A stretch of 64,000 nucleotides of DNA, taken from Myxococcales bacterium (GTDB taxonomy: Bacteria; Myxococcota_A; Polyangia; Polyangiales; Polyangiaceae). Under the pieces are notes generated by a model. That model did no database searches. It was not told the origin of the DNA and saw nothing but the letters and a program-made list of their open reading frames with translations. Below are positions 32,128 to 40,122 of this stretch, in pieces. Both the position numbers and the translations under genes were made by a program. Position 1 is the first letter of the stretch. The number at the start of each line of letters is the position of its first letter. The DNA is taken from assembly GCA_016712525.1 (NCBI GenBank), contig JADJQX010000006.1:124001-188000 (forward strand). Reading direction: 5' to 3'.

Positions 32128-33000
32128 ATGCGCGTCCTAAGGTTCCAGATCCGCCTGCCCCACGGGGCCATCGAGCAGGTGAACATCGAGTCGGAGCGCG
32201 TGCTCATCGGCAGCGGCGGCCACTGCGAAATCCGCCTCCCGCTCGATCAAGCTGCCGTCGAGCACGTGCTCATCGAGCTCGGCCCCGCGGGCGTGTTCGC
32301 GCGCGCGCTGAACTTCCAGCCGTCGCCCACGATCAACAACGTCCCGTTCATGCAGGCGCCTCTCCCCCAAGAGGCGATCCTCGGCGTCAACCAGACGCAA
32401 ATCGCCGTCGCGGTGGCCGACTCGGCCGGCCTGGGTGGGCAGGCGCAGCAGAAGAAGAAGGGGAGCAACCCGCTCGCGCTCATCGGGCTCGCCCTCATTC
32501 TCCCGGCGGCCGGCTATCTCTTCCTGATGCCCGACGAGGGCGGCGGTCCGAACCTCGGCAAAAAAGAGGCTCCGCCGCTGTGGGCGGGGCCCGTCACCAC
32601 GTGCCCCGTCGGTGGGCCCCAGGCCCTCGCCCGCGCGCGCGAGCGCATGGGGATCGCCGACGCCAAACGCGAGCGCCGCCCCTTCCATGTGGTCGATGGT
32701 GTGCAGGCCGTGCCGCTCTTCGAGGAGGCGGCCGCGTGCTACCGTGCCGGGGCCGATGGTGCTTCGGCTGCCGTCGCCGACGAAGCCGCGCGTCTCATGC
32801 GCATCGACTTGAACGAAGACTACCGCACGCAGCAGGTCCGTCTCGAGCACGCGCTCGGTGTCGAAGACTGGACCCTCGCGCAGCGCCAGGTCAGGATCCT
32901 CCAGCAATTCACCCTCGGAAAGACCGGCGACTACGTGACATGGCTCTCGAACCTCGACAGGAAGATCAAGCTCAAGATCGGCGAGACGAAGAAGCCCTGA
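32128..33000 (+). CDS. Membrane protein with degenerate FHA-like domain, Tad locus
   Basis: A 290-residue protein. Residues 1-95 follow the FHA beta pattern (R-V-L-I-G-S-G-G-H-C-E-I, then V-E-H-V) but lack the S-R-x-H and N-G motifs that bind phosphothreonine. A transmembrane helix lies at about 113-133, followed by an external helical domain with a pair of cysteines (T-C-P-V, A-A-C-Y) and TPR-like helices to the end. CGGAGC precedes the ATG. It overlaps the next gene by about 60 bases. It may be an adaptor between the cytoplasmic FHA network and the periplasmic part of the apparatus (inference). Confidence 0.75.
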   Translation: MRVLRFQIRLPHGAIEQVNIESERVLIGSGGHCEIRLPLDQAAVEHVLIELGPAGVFARALNFQPSPTINNVPFMQAPLPQEAILGVNQTQIAVAVADSAGLGGQAQQKKKGSNPLALIGLALILPAAGYLFLMPDEGGGPNLGKKEAPPLWAGPVTTCPVGGPQALARARERMGIADAKRERRPFHVVDGVQAVPLFEEAAACYRAGADGASAAVADEAARLMRIDLNEDYRTQQVRLEHALGVEDWTLAQRQVRILQQFTLGKTGDYVTWLSNLDRKIKLKIGETKKP

Positions 33001-33654
33001 GCGCCGCTCGAGCCGTCGCCGCGCCGTCGCGTCGCGAAGAGCTCGGGCTCGCGCCGTCTCGGTTCTCGTCGAGCGTCGCTTCGCTCGTGTGCTCGCTCGT
33101 GCTCGTCGCGTGCGGCGGTGGATCCCAGCAAATTCGGCCCGAGACCATCCAGTCCGACGTGGCCACGTACAACCGCGAGCACACCGCCGACAAGCTCGTC
33201 TCGCGCGGTAAAGGCTTCGCCGCCGTGGGCGACTACCTTCGCGCCGAAGAGTACCTCGCCGACGCGATGGCCCAAGGGGCCGACCCGAAGAAGGTCATGC
33301 CGCTCTTGCTCGAGGTCTGCATCAAAGAGGGGCGCTACCGCCTCGCCGCGCAATACGCGAAAGACTACCTCGTCTCTCATCCGAACGACGTCCCCGTGCG
33401 GCTCGTGCTCGCGTCGCTCTATTCGGCCACGGGCGACACCAAGCTCGCGAGGAACGAGTTCGAGAGGGTGCTCGAGGCCCGCCCGAGCGACGCGCAGGCG
33501 CACTACGCGTTCGCGGTGCTCCTCCGCGACGCCGAACAAGATCCCGTCGCCGCGGACTTTCACTTCCGCGAGTACCTGAGGCTCGCTCCCCAAGGGCTCG
33601 CACGCCGAAGAAGCGCGCTCGTCCATGCTGCACCGAGTGAGCGAGGCCCCATGA
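32940..33654 (+). CDS. tadD: TadD-like TPR lipoprotein, with probable one-base frameshift
   Basis: A lipoprotein with lipobox L-V-A-C after a hydrophobic stretch (V-A-S-L-V-C-S-L-V-L), then three TPR-type repeats (D-Y-L-R-A-E-E-Y-L; Y-R-L-A-A-Q-Y-A; L-A-R-N-E-F-E-R-V). TadD is the pilotin-like TPR lipoprotein of Tad systems. ATG 32940 is the only usual in-frame start and gives an oddly long leader of about 50 residues overlapping the upstream gene. At 33588-33591 (CCCC) the frame breaks: as written it runs straight into the following ATPase, while skipping one C restores a natural end (H-A-E-E-A-R-S-S-M-L) stopping at 33654 with a 4-base overlap with the ATPase ATG. Either one C is extra in the sequence or the two proteins are fused here. 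Confidence 0.7.
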
Positions 33655-34766
33655 TCCCGAAGGAAATTTTCGAAGAGTCGCTGCTCCAGTTCTTCGCGCC
33701 CATTCGCCCTCTGCTCGACGATCCGGGCGTGAGCGACATCATGATCAACGGGCCGAACCAGGTCTATTACGAGAAGAAGGGCACGCTCCACCTCGCGGAC
33801 TCCAAGTTCGAGAGCGTCGAGCACCTCACCGCCGCGCTCCGAAACGCGGCGCAGTACGTCGGCAAGCACATCGACGAAGAGCGCCCGATCCTCGAGGGCC
33901 GCCTGCCCGACGGCTCACGCATCGAGGCGGTCCTGCCGCCCGCCGCCCCCGACGGCCCGTGTGTCTCGATCCGCCGGTTTTTCAAGGAAACGCTCACGGT
34001 TCAGAAGCTCATCGGCTTCGGCGCCATGACGGAAGAAGTGGCGCAGTCGCTCTCGGCCTTCGTCGCCTCGAAGCTCAACATCCTCATCGCCGGAGGTACG
34101 GGCTCGGGCAAGACGTCGATGTTGAACGCGCTCTCCTCGTTCATCCCCGACGGCGAGCGCGTCGTCATCATCGAAGACTCGCGCGAGCTCCAGCTCCAAC
34201 GCGAGCACGTCTGCCAGCTCGAGGCGCGCCCACCGGACCCGAAGGGCCGCGGCGAGGTCAAGATCCGCGACCTCTTCAAGGCCACGCTGCGCCTCCGCCC
34301 CGACCGCATCGTCGTCGGCGAGATCCGCGGTGGCGAAGCGCTCGATCTCATCCAAGCGATGACCTCGGGTCACGGCGGTTGTCTCTCGACGCTCCACGCC
34401 ACCTACCCGCGCGACACGATCTCGCGCCTCGAGACGATGGCCATGATGAGCGACCTCGGAATGCCCCTCCAGGCCCTCCGCATCCAGCTCGCGTCCGCCG
34501 TGAACATGATCTGCCAGGTGTCACGCCTGCAGGACGGGAGCCGCAAGATCACGCACATCAGCGAGGTCTTGGGGTATGATATCAATACGAACAGCTATCA
34601 AATGCAGGACATTTTCGTGAGGGAGTACACGGGGTTCGATCCGTCCGGTAAGATCGAGAGTCACATCGGTCCGACCGGCATCATGCCCCGCTGCATCGAG
34701 CAGCTCCACGAGCACGGCATGGACCTGCCTGCCTCCGTCTACGAAGCGGCCCAGCGCCGGCGCTGA
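33651..34766 (+). CDS. Second TadA/CpaF-type secretion ATPase, without FHA domain
   Basis: A 371-residue ATPase with the complete CpaF core: Walker A G-G-T-G-S-G-K-T-S (about 150), Walker B R-I-V-V-G-E-I-R-G-G-E-A-L and the His box S-T-L-H-A-T-Y-P. It lacks the FHA and Pro-rich part of the first copy and differs in sequence throughout, so it is not a recent duplicate. ATG 33651 overlaps the restored tadD stop codon; as sequenced the frame is continuous with tadD from 32940. Two TadA ATPases in one Tad operon are unusual and may mean separate extension and retraction motors, or two substrates. Confidence 0.9.
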   Translation: MIPKEIFEESLLQFFAPIRPLLDDPGVSDIMINGPNQVYYEKKGTLHLADSKFESVEHLTAALRNAAQYVGKHIDEERPILEGRLPDGSRIEAVLPPAAPDGPCVSIRRFFKETLTVQKLIGFGAMTEEVAQSLSAFVASKLNILIAGGTGSGKTSMLNALSSFIPDGERVVIIEDSRELQLQREHVCQLEARPPDPKGRGEVKIRDLFKATLRLRPDRIVVGEIRGGEALDLIQAMTSGHGGCLSTLHATYPRDTISRLETMAMMSDLGMPLQALRIQLASAVNMICQVSRLQDGSRKITHISEVLGYDINTNSYQMQDIFVREYTGFDPSGKIESHIGPTGIMPRCIEQLHEHGMDLPASVYEAAQRRR

Positions 34767-34772
34767 CCTTTC

Positions 34773-36338
34773 ATGGGTACCCACGTCATCGAGATCATCG
34801 GCGGGATCGGGGAGCCGGCGTTCGTGCCGCTCACCCTGGGGAAGGAGTCCCCGACGCTGAGCATCGGCCGCCGTGGGCAGTGGAAGGTCGAGGGCGCGGG
34901 CATCTTGGACGTGCACGCGTACGCCTACTTCGACGGGCAGAGCCTCTTTCTCCAGAGCGCCGACGGCAACAACGCCGCGTGCGTCGATGGCTTCCCCGTC
35001 GGCACCTCGTGGACCGAGGTTCGGCCCCCGTGCATGATCGAGCTCGGCGGCGCGCGCCTCGAGTACCGCGAGGAAGACTCGGCGGACGACGCCACCCAGG
35101 CCATCGCCAACCCCGCGCAGATGGCGCCCCGTCCCCCAGCTCCGCTCCCCGCGGCCGGTCGCGCCCCGGACCGCCCAGGGCCCTCCGGCGCTCCCCCACC
35201 TCCACCTACACCGACGAAACCGCCGCCCGCCCCGGTCGGGAGCGCTCCGGGGGCCGTGTCCATGTCGACGTCGCGCCCGTTTCAGCCAGGGGCGTTCTCG
35301 AACCGCCCGGCCGAAGAGGACGCGGGCGAGTCGACCCGCGTCGCCCCGCTCGACGTCTCCACGTCTCGAGCGGGTCCGCGGCCGGCCGCGGGGTTTGCGG
35401 GCATTCAGCAGCCGATGGCCCCGGCGTTCCCTCAAGGCCCGATGATGGCTCCCCAGCCACCCGGGATGCAGCCCGGGATGGGCATGCAGCCCGGGATGAT
35501 GCCACCGGGGATGCAGCCCGGGATGGGCATGCAGCCCGGGATGCAGCCTGGGATGGGCATGCAACCCGGGATGGGCATGCAGCCTGGAATGCAGCAGCCC
35601 GGCATGCAGCCGGGAATGGGCAGCGGGCCGTATCCGATGCAGCCCGGGTTCGGGTCGCAGGCGGGCAACCCGTTCGGCGATCCGTCGTTCGGGGGGCAGC
35701 CGCAGCCCATGGGGCCAGGGGGGCAACCGCCCGGTCAGCCCGGGGCTCCCCAGCAAGAAGACGCCCTCAAGAAGCTCGCGGCAGACTTCCAAGCCGCCCC
35801 GCCGCTCCGCAAGGCGATCTACGTCATCTTCCCGCTCGCCATGATCGCGGCAGCCGTGATGCTCCTCAGCGACGACCCTCCCGCGCCGCAGCCGGCCAAG
35901 AAGCCCGACGCAGGGGTCGAGGCCGGGGTCCAGGCGCTCCCGGAAGCCGGGGTCGACCCGATGCTCGGCCAGACGCAGATCCCCATCCCGGCGACGGTGC
36001 CCACGCCGGTGCCGACTCCCGTTCCTACGCCTGCAGCTCCAAGCGGAAGCACACCGACCCCGACACCTGCCCCTTCCGCGGCGGACGCGGGCGCAAAAGG
36101 GGCTCACGTCGCCACCCTCGAGCGCAGGGCCATCGACGAGGTGTTCCGAGGCGACATCGCGAAGGCCGCCGAGACCTACGAGCAGCTCGCGCGAGAGCAA
36201 CCGCAGAACCCCTCCTATGCCTACGCGGCCAAGATCCTCCGGGAGCGCTTGGCCGCGGCGGGAGGGGCGCCTCCGCCTCCAACGGCCCCGGCGCCCACCG
36301 CTCCAGCTCCAACGGCTCCCCCGGGGGCGCCCCGGTGA
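34773..36338 (+). CDS. FHA-like membrane protein with Met/Pro/Gln/Gly repeats, Tad locus
   Basis: A 521-residue protein. The N-terminus (about 1-100) looks like a degenerate FHA domain (L-S-I-G-R-R-G-Q-W, then D-V-H-A). Pro-rich segments follow, then a low-complexity block at about 229-285 made of Q-P-G-M-G-M repeats. A transmembrane helix lies at about 347-366. The external part is Pro/Thr/Ala-rich, with a TPR-like helix pair (A-A-E-T-Y-E-Q-L-A) and a final P-T-A-P-A repeat tail. It starts 6 bases after the second ATPase gene and ends the second Tad block. The function is unknown; domain order echoes the protein at 32128. Confidence 0.75.
   Translation: MGTHVIEIIGGIGEPAFVPLTLGKESPTLSIGRRGQWKVEGAGILDVHAYAYFDGQSLFLQSADGNNAACVDGFPVGTSWTEVRPPCMIELGGARLEYREEDSADDATQAIANPAQMAPRPPAPLPAAGRAPDRPGPSGAPPPPPTPTKPPPAPVGSAPGAVSMSTSRPFQPGAFSNRPAEEDAGESTRVAPLDVSTSRAGPRPAAGFAGIQQPMAPAFPQGPMMAPQPPGMQPGMGMQPGMMPPGMQPGMGMQPGMQPGMGMQPGMGMQPGMQQPGMQPGMGSGPYPMQPGFGSQAGNPFGDPSFGGQPQPMGPGGQPPGQPGAPQQEDALKKLAADFQAAPPLRKAIYVIFPLAMIAAAVMLLSDDPPAPQPAKKPDAGVEAGVQALPEAGVDPMLGQTQIPIPATVPTPVPTPVPTPAAPSGSTPTPTPAPSAADAGAKGAHVATLERRAIDEVFRGDIAKAAETYEQLAREQPQNPSYAYAAKILRERLAAAGGAPPPPTAPAPTAPAPTAPPGAPR
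35460..35630 (+). repeat. In-frame tandem repeat coding Q-P-G-M-G-M units
   Basis: Short degenerate repeats (ATGCAGCCCGGGATGGGC type, 12-18 bases) within the FHA-like gene at 34773. Such runs change length easily by slippage and may vary between strains. Confidence 0.85.
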
Positions 36339-36547
36339 GCTCTGTCCGGCCCTCCTCGAGCCAGCCTCGATGGGCCGGTGCTAGGCCGTGGCTCGCTCGT
36401 GGGGCATGCCCCCGCACCGTCGGGGGCCACGGTCCCTCGTGGCGATCGGGGCGTCCATGGACAACCCAAGGCGACCAAGGGGGTGAGGGCCTCTCCCCCG
36501 CACGAACGAGGGCCACCTCCCCCGTGGGGCAGGGGCTCCCCAGCCCG

Positions 36548-36582
36548 ATTTGGTCTGTCCTACACCGTCGGCATATGTCGCA
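36548..36582 (+). repeat. Direct repeat copy 1 (ATTTGGTC...CATATGTCGCA)
   Basis: This copy and 36782-36813 share ATTTGGTC, CCTACA, GTCG and CATATGTCGCA in the same order with small gaps, 230 bases apart. Possible paired binding site. Confidence 0.5.
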
Positions 36583-36781
36583 CTTCGTGGGGCAAGCTGC
36601 GGGGATCACGGCTCTTTTCGATGATCGGGTGGCTTGCCGCTCCCCTAGGGGATGCGCCCCTCCCCATGGAGGGGGCGGCCCCTCGTGGGTTTCGAGAGAT
36701 CCACGTTCGGTGGGGGCTCCGAGGCGCGCGGGTTGCGCGTCCGTGCGGTCGGCCGTGCGCCAAGTTCGCGAACCCAGGCGA

Positions 36782-36813
36782 AATTTGGTCCCCTACATGT
36801 CGCATATGTCGCA
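36782..36813 (+). repeat. Direct repeat copy 2 (ATTTGGTC...CATATGTCGCA)
   Basis: Second copy of the motif at 36548. The end has a local doubling of ATGTCGCA. It lies 72 bases before the start codon at 36885. Confidence 0.5.
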
Positions 36814-36884
36814 ATAACGTTCGTCTTTTCGTGGCGTTACGGCTTGGCCTTTGGCGTGCATCCCACCCCCCGACGAGGTCCCTC

Positions 36885-38065
36885 ATGAAGCGGTTTTCTT
36901 CGCGCTTGGCGTTTGCGGTGACGGCTCTTTTCGTGGCGGCGGGCGTCGGGGCCTGCGATGACTCCGACCCGACCCTGCAGAAAGCTCCCACGGGCGGTGG
37001 TGGCCCTGGTGGCGGCGCCGCAGACGCGGGCCCGGGCGGCACGCTCGAGCAAAAACAGGCCTACGCGGAGAAGCTTTACCGGGAAATCGAGCCCCAGCTC
37101 AAAGAGGCCTGCGGCAAGCAGTGCCACGAGCTCGGCGTGTTCGTGCCCGAGCCGCCCAAGTTCCTCGCGGGCCCCGACTCGTACGTATCTATCCGAAAAC
37201 ACCCGGGAATCGTCGTAAAGGACGCCTTCCAGAGCGGCCTCGTCACGAAGGGCGCGCACGCCGGCCCGGCCATCGGATACACGGCGGGGCTCGAGCAAAA
37301 GGCCATGACGTGGCTCGAGGCCGAGGCGCTCGCCCTTTCGGCCGCGAAGCTCCCGGGGACCGACCCTTTCACCGTGAAGGCAGGCCCGAACGAGGTCGAC
37401 ATTTCGAAGGCCTCGCAGGGCCTCACCGGCGTGAAGCTCAAGTTCGACGCGAGCGTGATCGGCGGGGTTTTGTCCCTGAAAAACCTGAAGCTCGTGGCCC
37501 CCGCGGGCACCGACGTGCACGTGAGCGCCCCGCGTTTCGTGCGCATCAAGCCCGTCGTCGACCCGAAGGCCCCGAGATCGCGGACGCGAGCTTCTCGAAC
37601 GTCGATCAGACCCTCCAGGGCGGCACCGAGGCCGATCTCGGACCGGGCTCCGTGTTCCTCTCGGGTGAGGGCTGGACCCCGTTCGACATCAACGCCGACA
37701 AGCTCCGCTTCGACGCGAACAAGCTCGAGAAGGGCACCTATCAGCCCCCTCCGGCTATCAAGAAGTGTAAAGATATCAACGCGTTCGCGACGACCATCCT
37801 GCCCGCGTTGCGCGGCCAGGGCGTCGGCGCGGGCTCGACCTGCAACAACTGCCACGGCGCTGGGCTCGCCGGGCTCTCGCTCAACGGCAACGACAACCAG
37901 GCGATTTGCGACTCGGTGCTGTCGAAGCTGAACGAGGCCAACATCCCCCAGAGCATCCTCGTCTTGAAGGCGGCCGCTCAGGGAACGCAGCACAACGGCG
38001 GCAAGGTCACGAACGGCCAGGGGTTCACCGACCTCTTCAATAACAACAAGGCCATCTTCTTCTGA
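36885..38065 (+). pseudogene. Lipoprotein with CxxCH cytochrome-c-like C-terminus, one-base frameshift
   Basis: The N-terminal frame starts at ATG 36885 with a lipoprotein signal (G-V-G-A-C, Cys25), a Gly/Ala linker and C-G-K-Q-C-H. At 37568-37573 (GGCCCC) the frame is lost; the intact continuation is in the next frame, where adding one G gives K-G-P-E-I-A-D-A-S and runs to TGA 38065. The C-terminal part has a haem-binding C-N-N-C-H-G and ends A-I-F-F. The combined product would be about 393 residues. Both parts look well conserved and code normally, so a sequencing error or very recent mutation is more likely than decay. It heads a cassette with two lipoproteins and a DUF1501-like protein. 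Confidence 0.75.
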
Positions 38066-38145
38066 GCGACCGTCGAGAGGCCCGGAGGTTGGCCCGGCGA
38101 TTGCTTAAGGAAAGTCACAGGGATTCGCAGGAGAAAGGGAGACAC

Positions 38146-39405
38146 ATGCGCACGCTCCGAAACACAGCCTGGTCGCTCGCCGCAATGGGGCTCGTCGCTG
38201 GGCTCGCGGCCTGCTCGAGTGAGGGAGATCCGAACTCGCTCGGCAACCCGCAGAACGTTCTGAACCCTGGGGACCCGTTCGTCCCCGGCCCCGGAGGAGT
38301 GCCTGGTGGCGGCTCCGGTGGCGGAGAGGAAGGTCCTCCCGTTCAGCTCGAGCAGCGCAAACGTGACTACGGTGAGTCTCTCCGTGCCGCGTCCCTCAAG
38401 CTCGTGGGCGAGCTCCCGACCCTCGCCGAGATCAACTCGATCGCGAACGCCCCCAACGAGGCCGAGCAGAAGAAGGTCTACGAAGCGCACGTCGACCGTC
38501 TCGTCGCCGACCCGCGTTTCGCCGCCAAGATGGTCGACTTCTGGCGCGACACCCTCCGCACCGCTCAGGTCGGTCAGGTGCAGCAGAACCAGCCGAACCG
38601 TGACTTCGCGGCGAACTTCGCGGCGCTCGTGACGGTGCAGGGTCGCCCCTACACCGACCTCTTCACGGCGACGACGGGCACGTGTCCTACCTTCGACCCT
38701 GCGACCAACGCCCTCACGGCGGCCGACTGTGCGGCGAACAACGGCGCGCCCAACGTCGGTATCCTCACCGACCGCGGCATCCAGGCGCAGTACTTCTCGC
38801 CGATGGCCTTCCGCCGCACCCGCTTCGTCCAAGAGACGTTCGTCTGTGCGAAGTACCCGACCGAGTTCACCGACAAGCCCACCTCGATGGGCCTCACGGT
38901 GTACACGAGCCCCTGGCCCTTCGACAGCATCACCGGCGGCACGGGCGCGAACATCCGCGTGAACTTCAAGGACACGTCGGCGGTCAACTGCGCGAACTGC
39001 CACACGACGATGAACCACATCGCCCCGCTCTTCGCGAACTTCGACGCGAACGGCGCGTACAACGCCACGCAGATTCAGGTGCAGGTGCCGATCGCCGGCA
39101 ACCCGCGCGCGAACCTCGTCGACTGGCTCCCCGACGGGCAGCAGCAGCTCGGCTGGCGCTTCGGCCAGAACGTGACCGACATCGCCGGCCTCGGCCAGGC
39201 GATGGCCAAGGACCAGGACGTCGCGGCCTGCGCCGTGACCCGCGCCTGGAACTACGCCTTCTCTCGCGGCGACGTCGTCGGTGACCTTGCCACGGTGCCC
39301 GCTCAGGTCACCAAGGCCGAGGTCGACGCCTTCAAGGCCGGCAACATGAACTTCAAAACGACGCTCGCTCGCATCTTCAAGAGCGACGACTACACGATGT
39401 GGTGA
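38146..39405 (+). CDS. DUF1549/DUF1588-like lipoprotein with CxxCH motif
   Basis: A 419-residue lipoprotein: lipobox L-A-A-C (Cys22), Gly/Pro-rich linker, then a helical domain (L-K-L-V-G-E-L-P-T-L-A-E...R-L-V-A-D-P-R-F-A) that matches the pattern of the planctomycete-type DUF1549/DUF1592 proteins usually found with cytochromes. A C-A-N-C-H motif near residue 285 could bind haem c. The end R-I-F-K-S-D-D-Y-T resembles the L-F-R-S-x-x-Y ending of DUF1585-type domains. GGAGAAAGGGAG precedes ATG 38146. Family names are from motif memory and not verified. It is the second gene of the exported cassette. Confidence 0.7.
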   Translation: MRTLRNTAWSLAAMGLVAGLAACSSEGDPNSLGNPQNVLNPGDPFVPGPGGVPGGGSGGGEEGPPVQLEQRKRDYGESLRAASLKLVGELPTLAEINSIANAPNEAEQKKVYEAHVDRLVADPRFAAKMVDFWRDTLRTAQVGQVQQNQPNRDFAANFAALVTVQGRPYTDLFTATTGTCPTFDPATNALTAADCAANNGAPNVGILTDRGIQAQYFSPMAFRRTRFVQETFVCAKYPTEFTDKPTSMGLTVYTSPWPFDSITGGTGANIRVNFKDTSAVNCANCHTTMNHIAPLFANFDANGAYNATQIQVQVPIAGNPRANLVDWLPDGQQQLGWRFGQNVTDIAGLGQAMAKDQDVAACAVTRAWNYAFSRGDVVGDLATVPAQVTKAEVDAFKAGNMNFKTTLARIFKSDDYTMW

Positions 39406-39422
39406 AGGAAGGAGTGAAGACC

Positions 39423-40109
39423 ATGAAACACGTTTTGCTCACCTTCGCCGCCGTGTCGGCCATGGGGCTCCTGGCCTGCGGTCAGGGAACCTCCGACGAG
39501 CTCCTCCCCGGGGGCGGCACCTACTCGAACAACCCCAACTACACCGCGGGTGGCTCCGAAGAGAGCACCTTCAACCACACGAACGACCCGGGCGGCGTGG
39601 CCGATGGTCCGCTCCCGGATCCGGGCCAGCGCGCCCTCGAGACGGCAGCGGCGGGCGGTGCGGTGGCCTCGGCCCGTATGCACTCGTGCGGCAAGCTCTC
39701 GCTCCGCGGCATGCGCAGCCTCATGGCGACGCGCGGCACGTCGACGCAGACCCAAGGCCTCGTGACCAACGCTGCGAACGCGGCGGCGCTCGGCGGCCCG
39801 AACTACACCGGTCGTATCCCGGAGGCGCCCTTCGCGTCGACGTCGGCCCTCTCGAAGGCCTTCGACATCTACGTCTCGGCGTCGACCGACATCACGAACG
39901 CCAACTGGAACCCGACCGCCTGCCCGGGCGTGAAGCTCGTCGACGGTGGCAAGTTCACCAAAGACGGTGTCTCGTGCCTGATCGGAAAACCGGCCCGTCC
40001 CGAGCACATGGCGCTCGCCGACGACCTCGTGGCGCAAGCCGCGACTCCCGCCGAAGGTCAACGAATTGCCGTGTCGGCGCTGCTTGCGGCGGCCCACACC
40101 TGCGAGTGA
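39423..40109 (+). CDS. Lipoprotein of unknown function in the DUF1501 cassette
   Basis: A 228-residue lipoprotein with lipobox L-L-A-C (Cys19), a Gly/Asn/Thr-rich linker to about 60, and an Ala-rich helical body. Three further cysteines (S-C-G-K, A-C-P-G, S-C-L-I) could pair. It has no CxxCH. It lies 17 bases after the previous gene and 13 before the Tat-type gene, each with an AAGGAG-type site, so the operon is tight. I do not recognise the family. Confidence 0.7.
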   Translation: MKHVLLTFAAVSAMGLLACGQGTSDELLPGGGTYSNNPNYTAGGSEESTFNHTNDPGGVADGPLPDPGQRALETAAAGGAVASARMHSCGKLSLRGMRSLMATRGTSTQTQGLVTNAANAAALGGPNYTGRIPEAPFASTSALSKAFDIYVSASTDITNANWNPTACPGVKLVDGGKFTKDGVSCLIGKPARPEHMALADDLVAQAATPAEGQRIAVSALLAAAHTCE

Positions 40110-40122
40110 AGGAGAAATCGTC

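Larger units (their letters stand above)
36339..36884. other. Non-coding region before the cytochrome-like cassette
   Basis: 546 bases without a recognisable gene. The open frame through it reads low-complexity sequence and is only an extension of the downstream gene. It holds two copies of a motif of about 33 bases (36548-36582 and 36782-36813) ending CATATGTCGCA, and several GC-rich inverted repeats. It probably carries the promoter of the 36885-41505 operon. Confidence 0.5.

Noticed and set aside
35460..35630. Non-coding minisatellite
   Set aside because: The repeat keeps a continuous frame within a gene that has an FHA-like start and a membrane helix, so it is coding low-complexity sequence.
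36378..36884. N-terminal extension of the cytochrome-like lipoprotein
   Set aside because: The frame is open but the lipoprotein signal begins at 36885 behind a ribosome-binding site; the upstream part is low-complexity and holds repeats.
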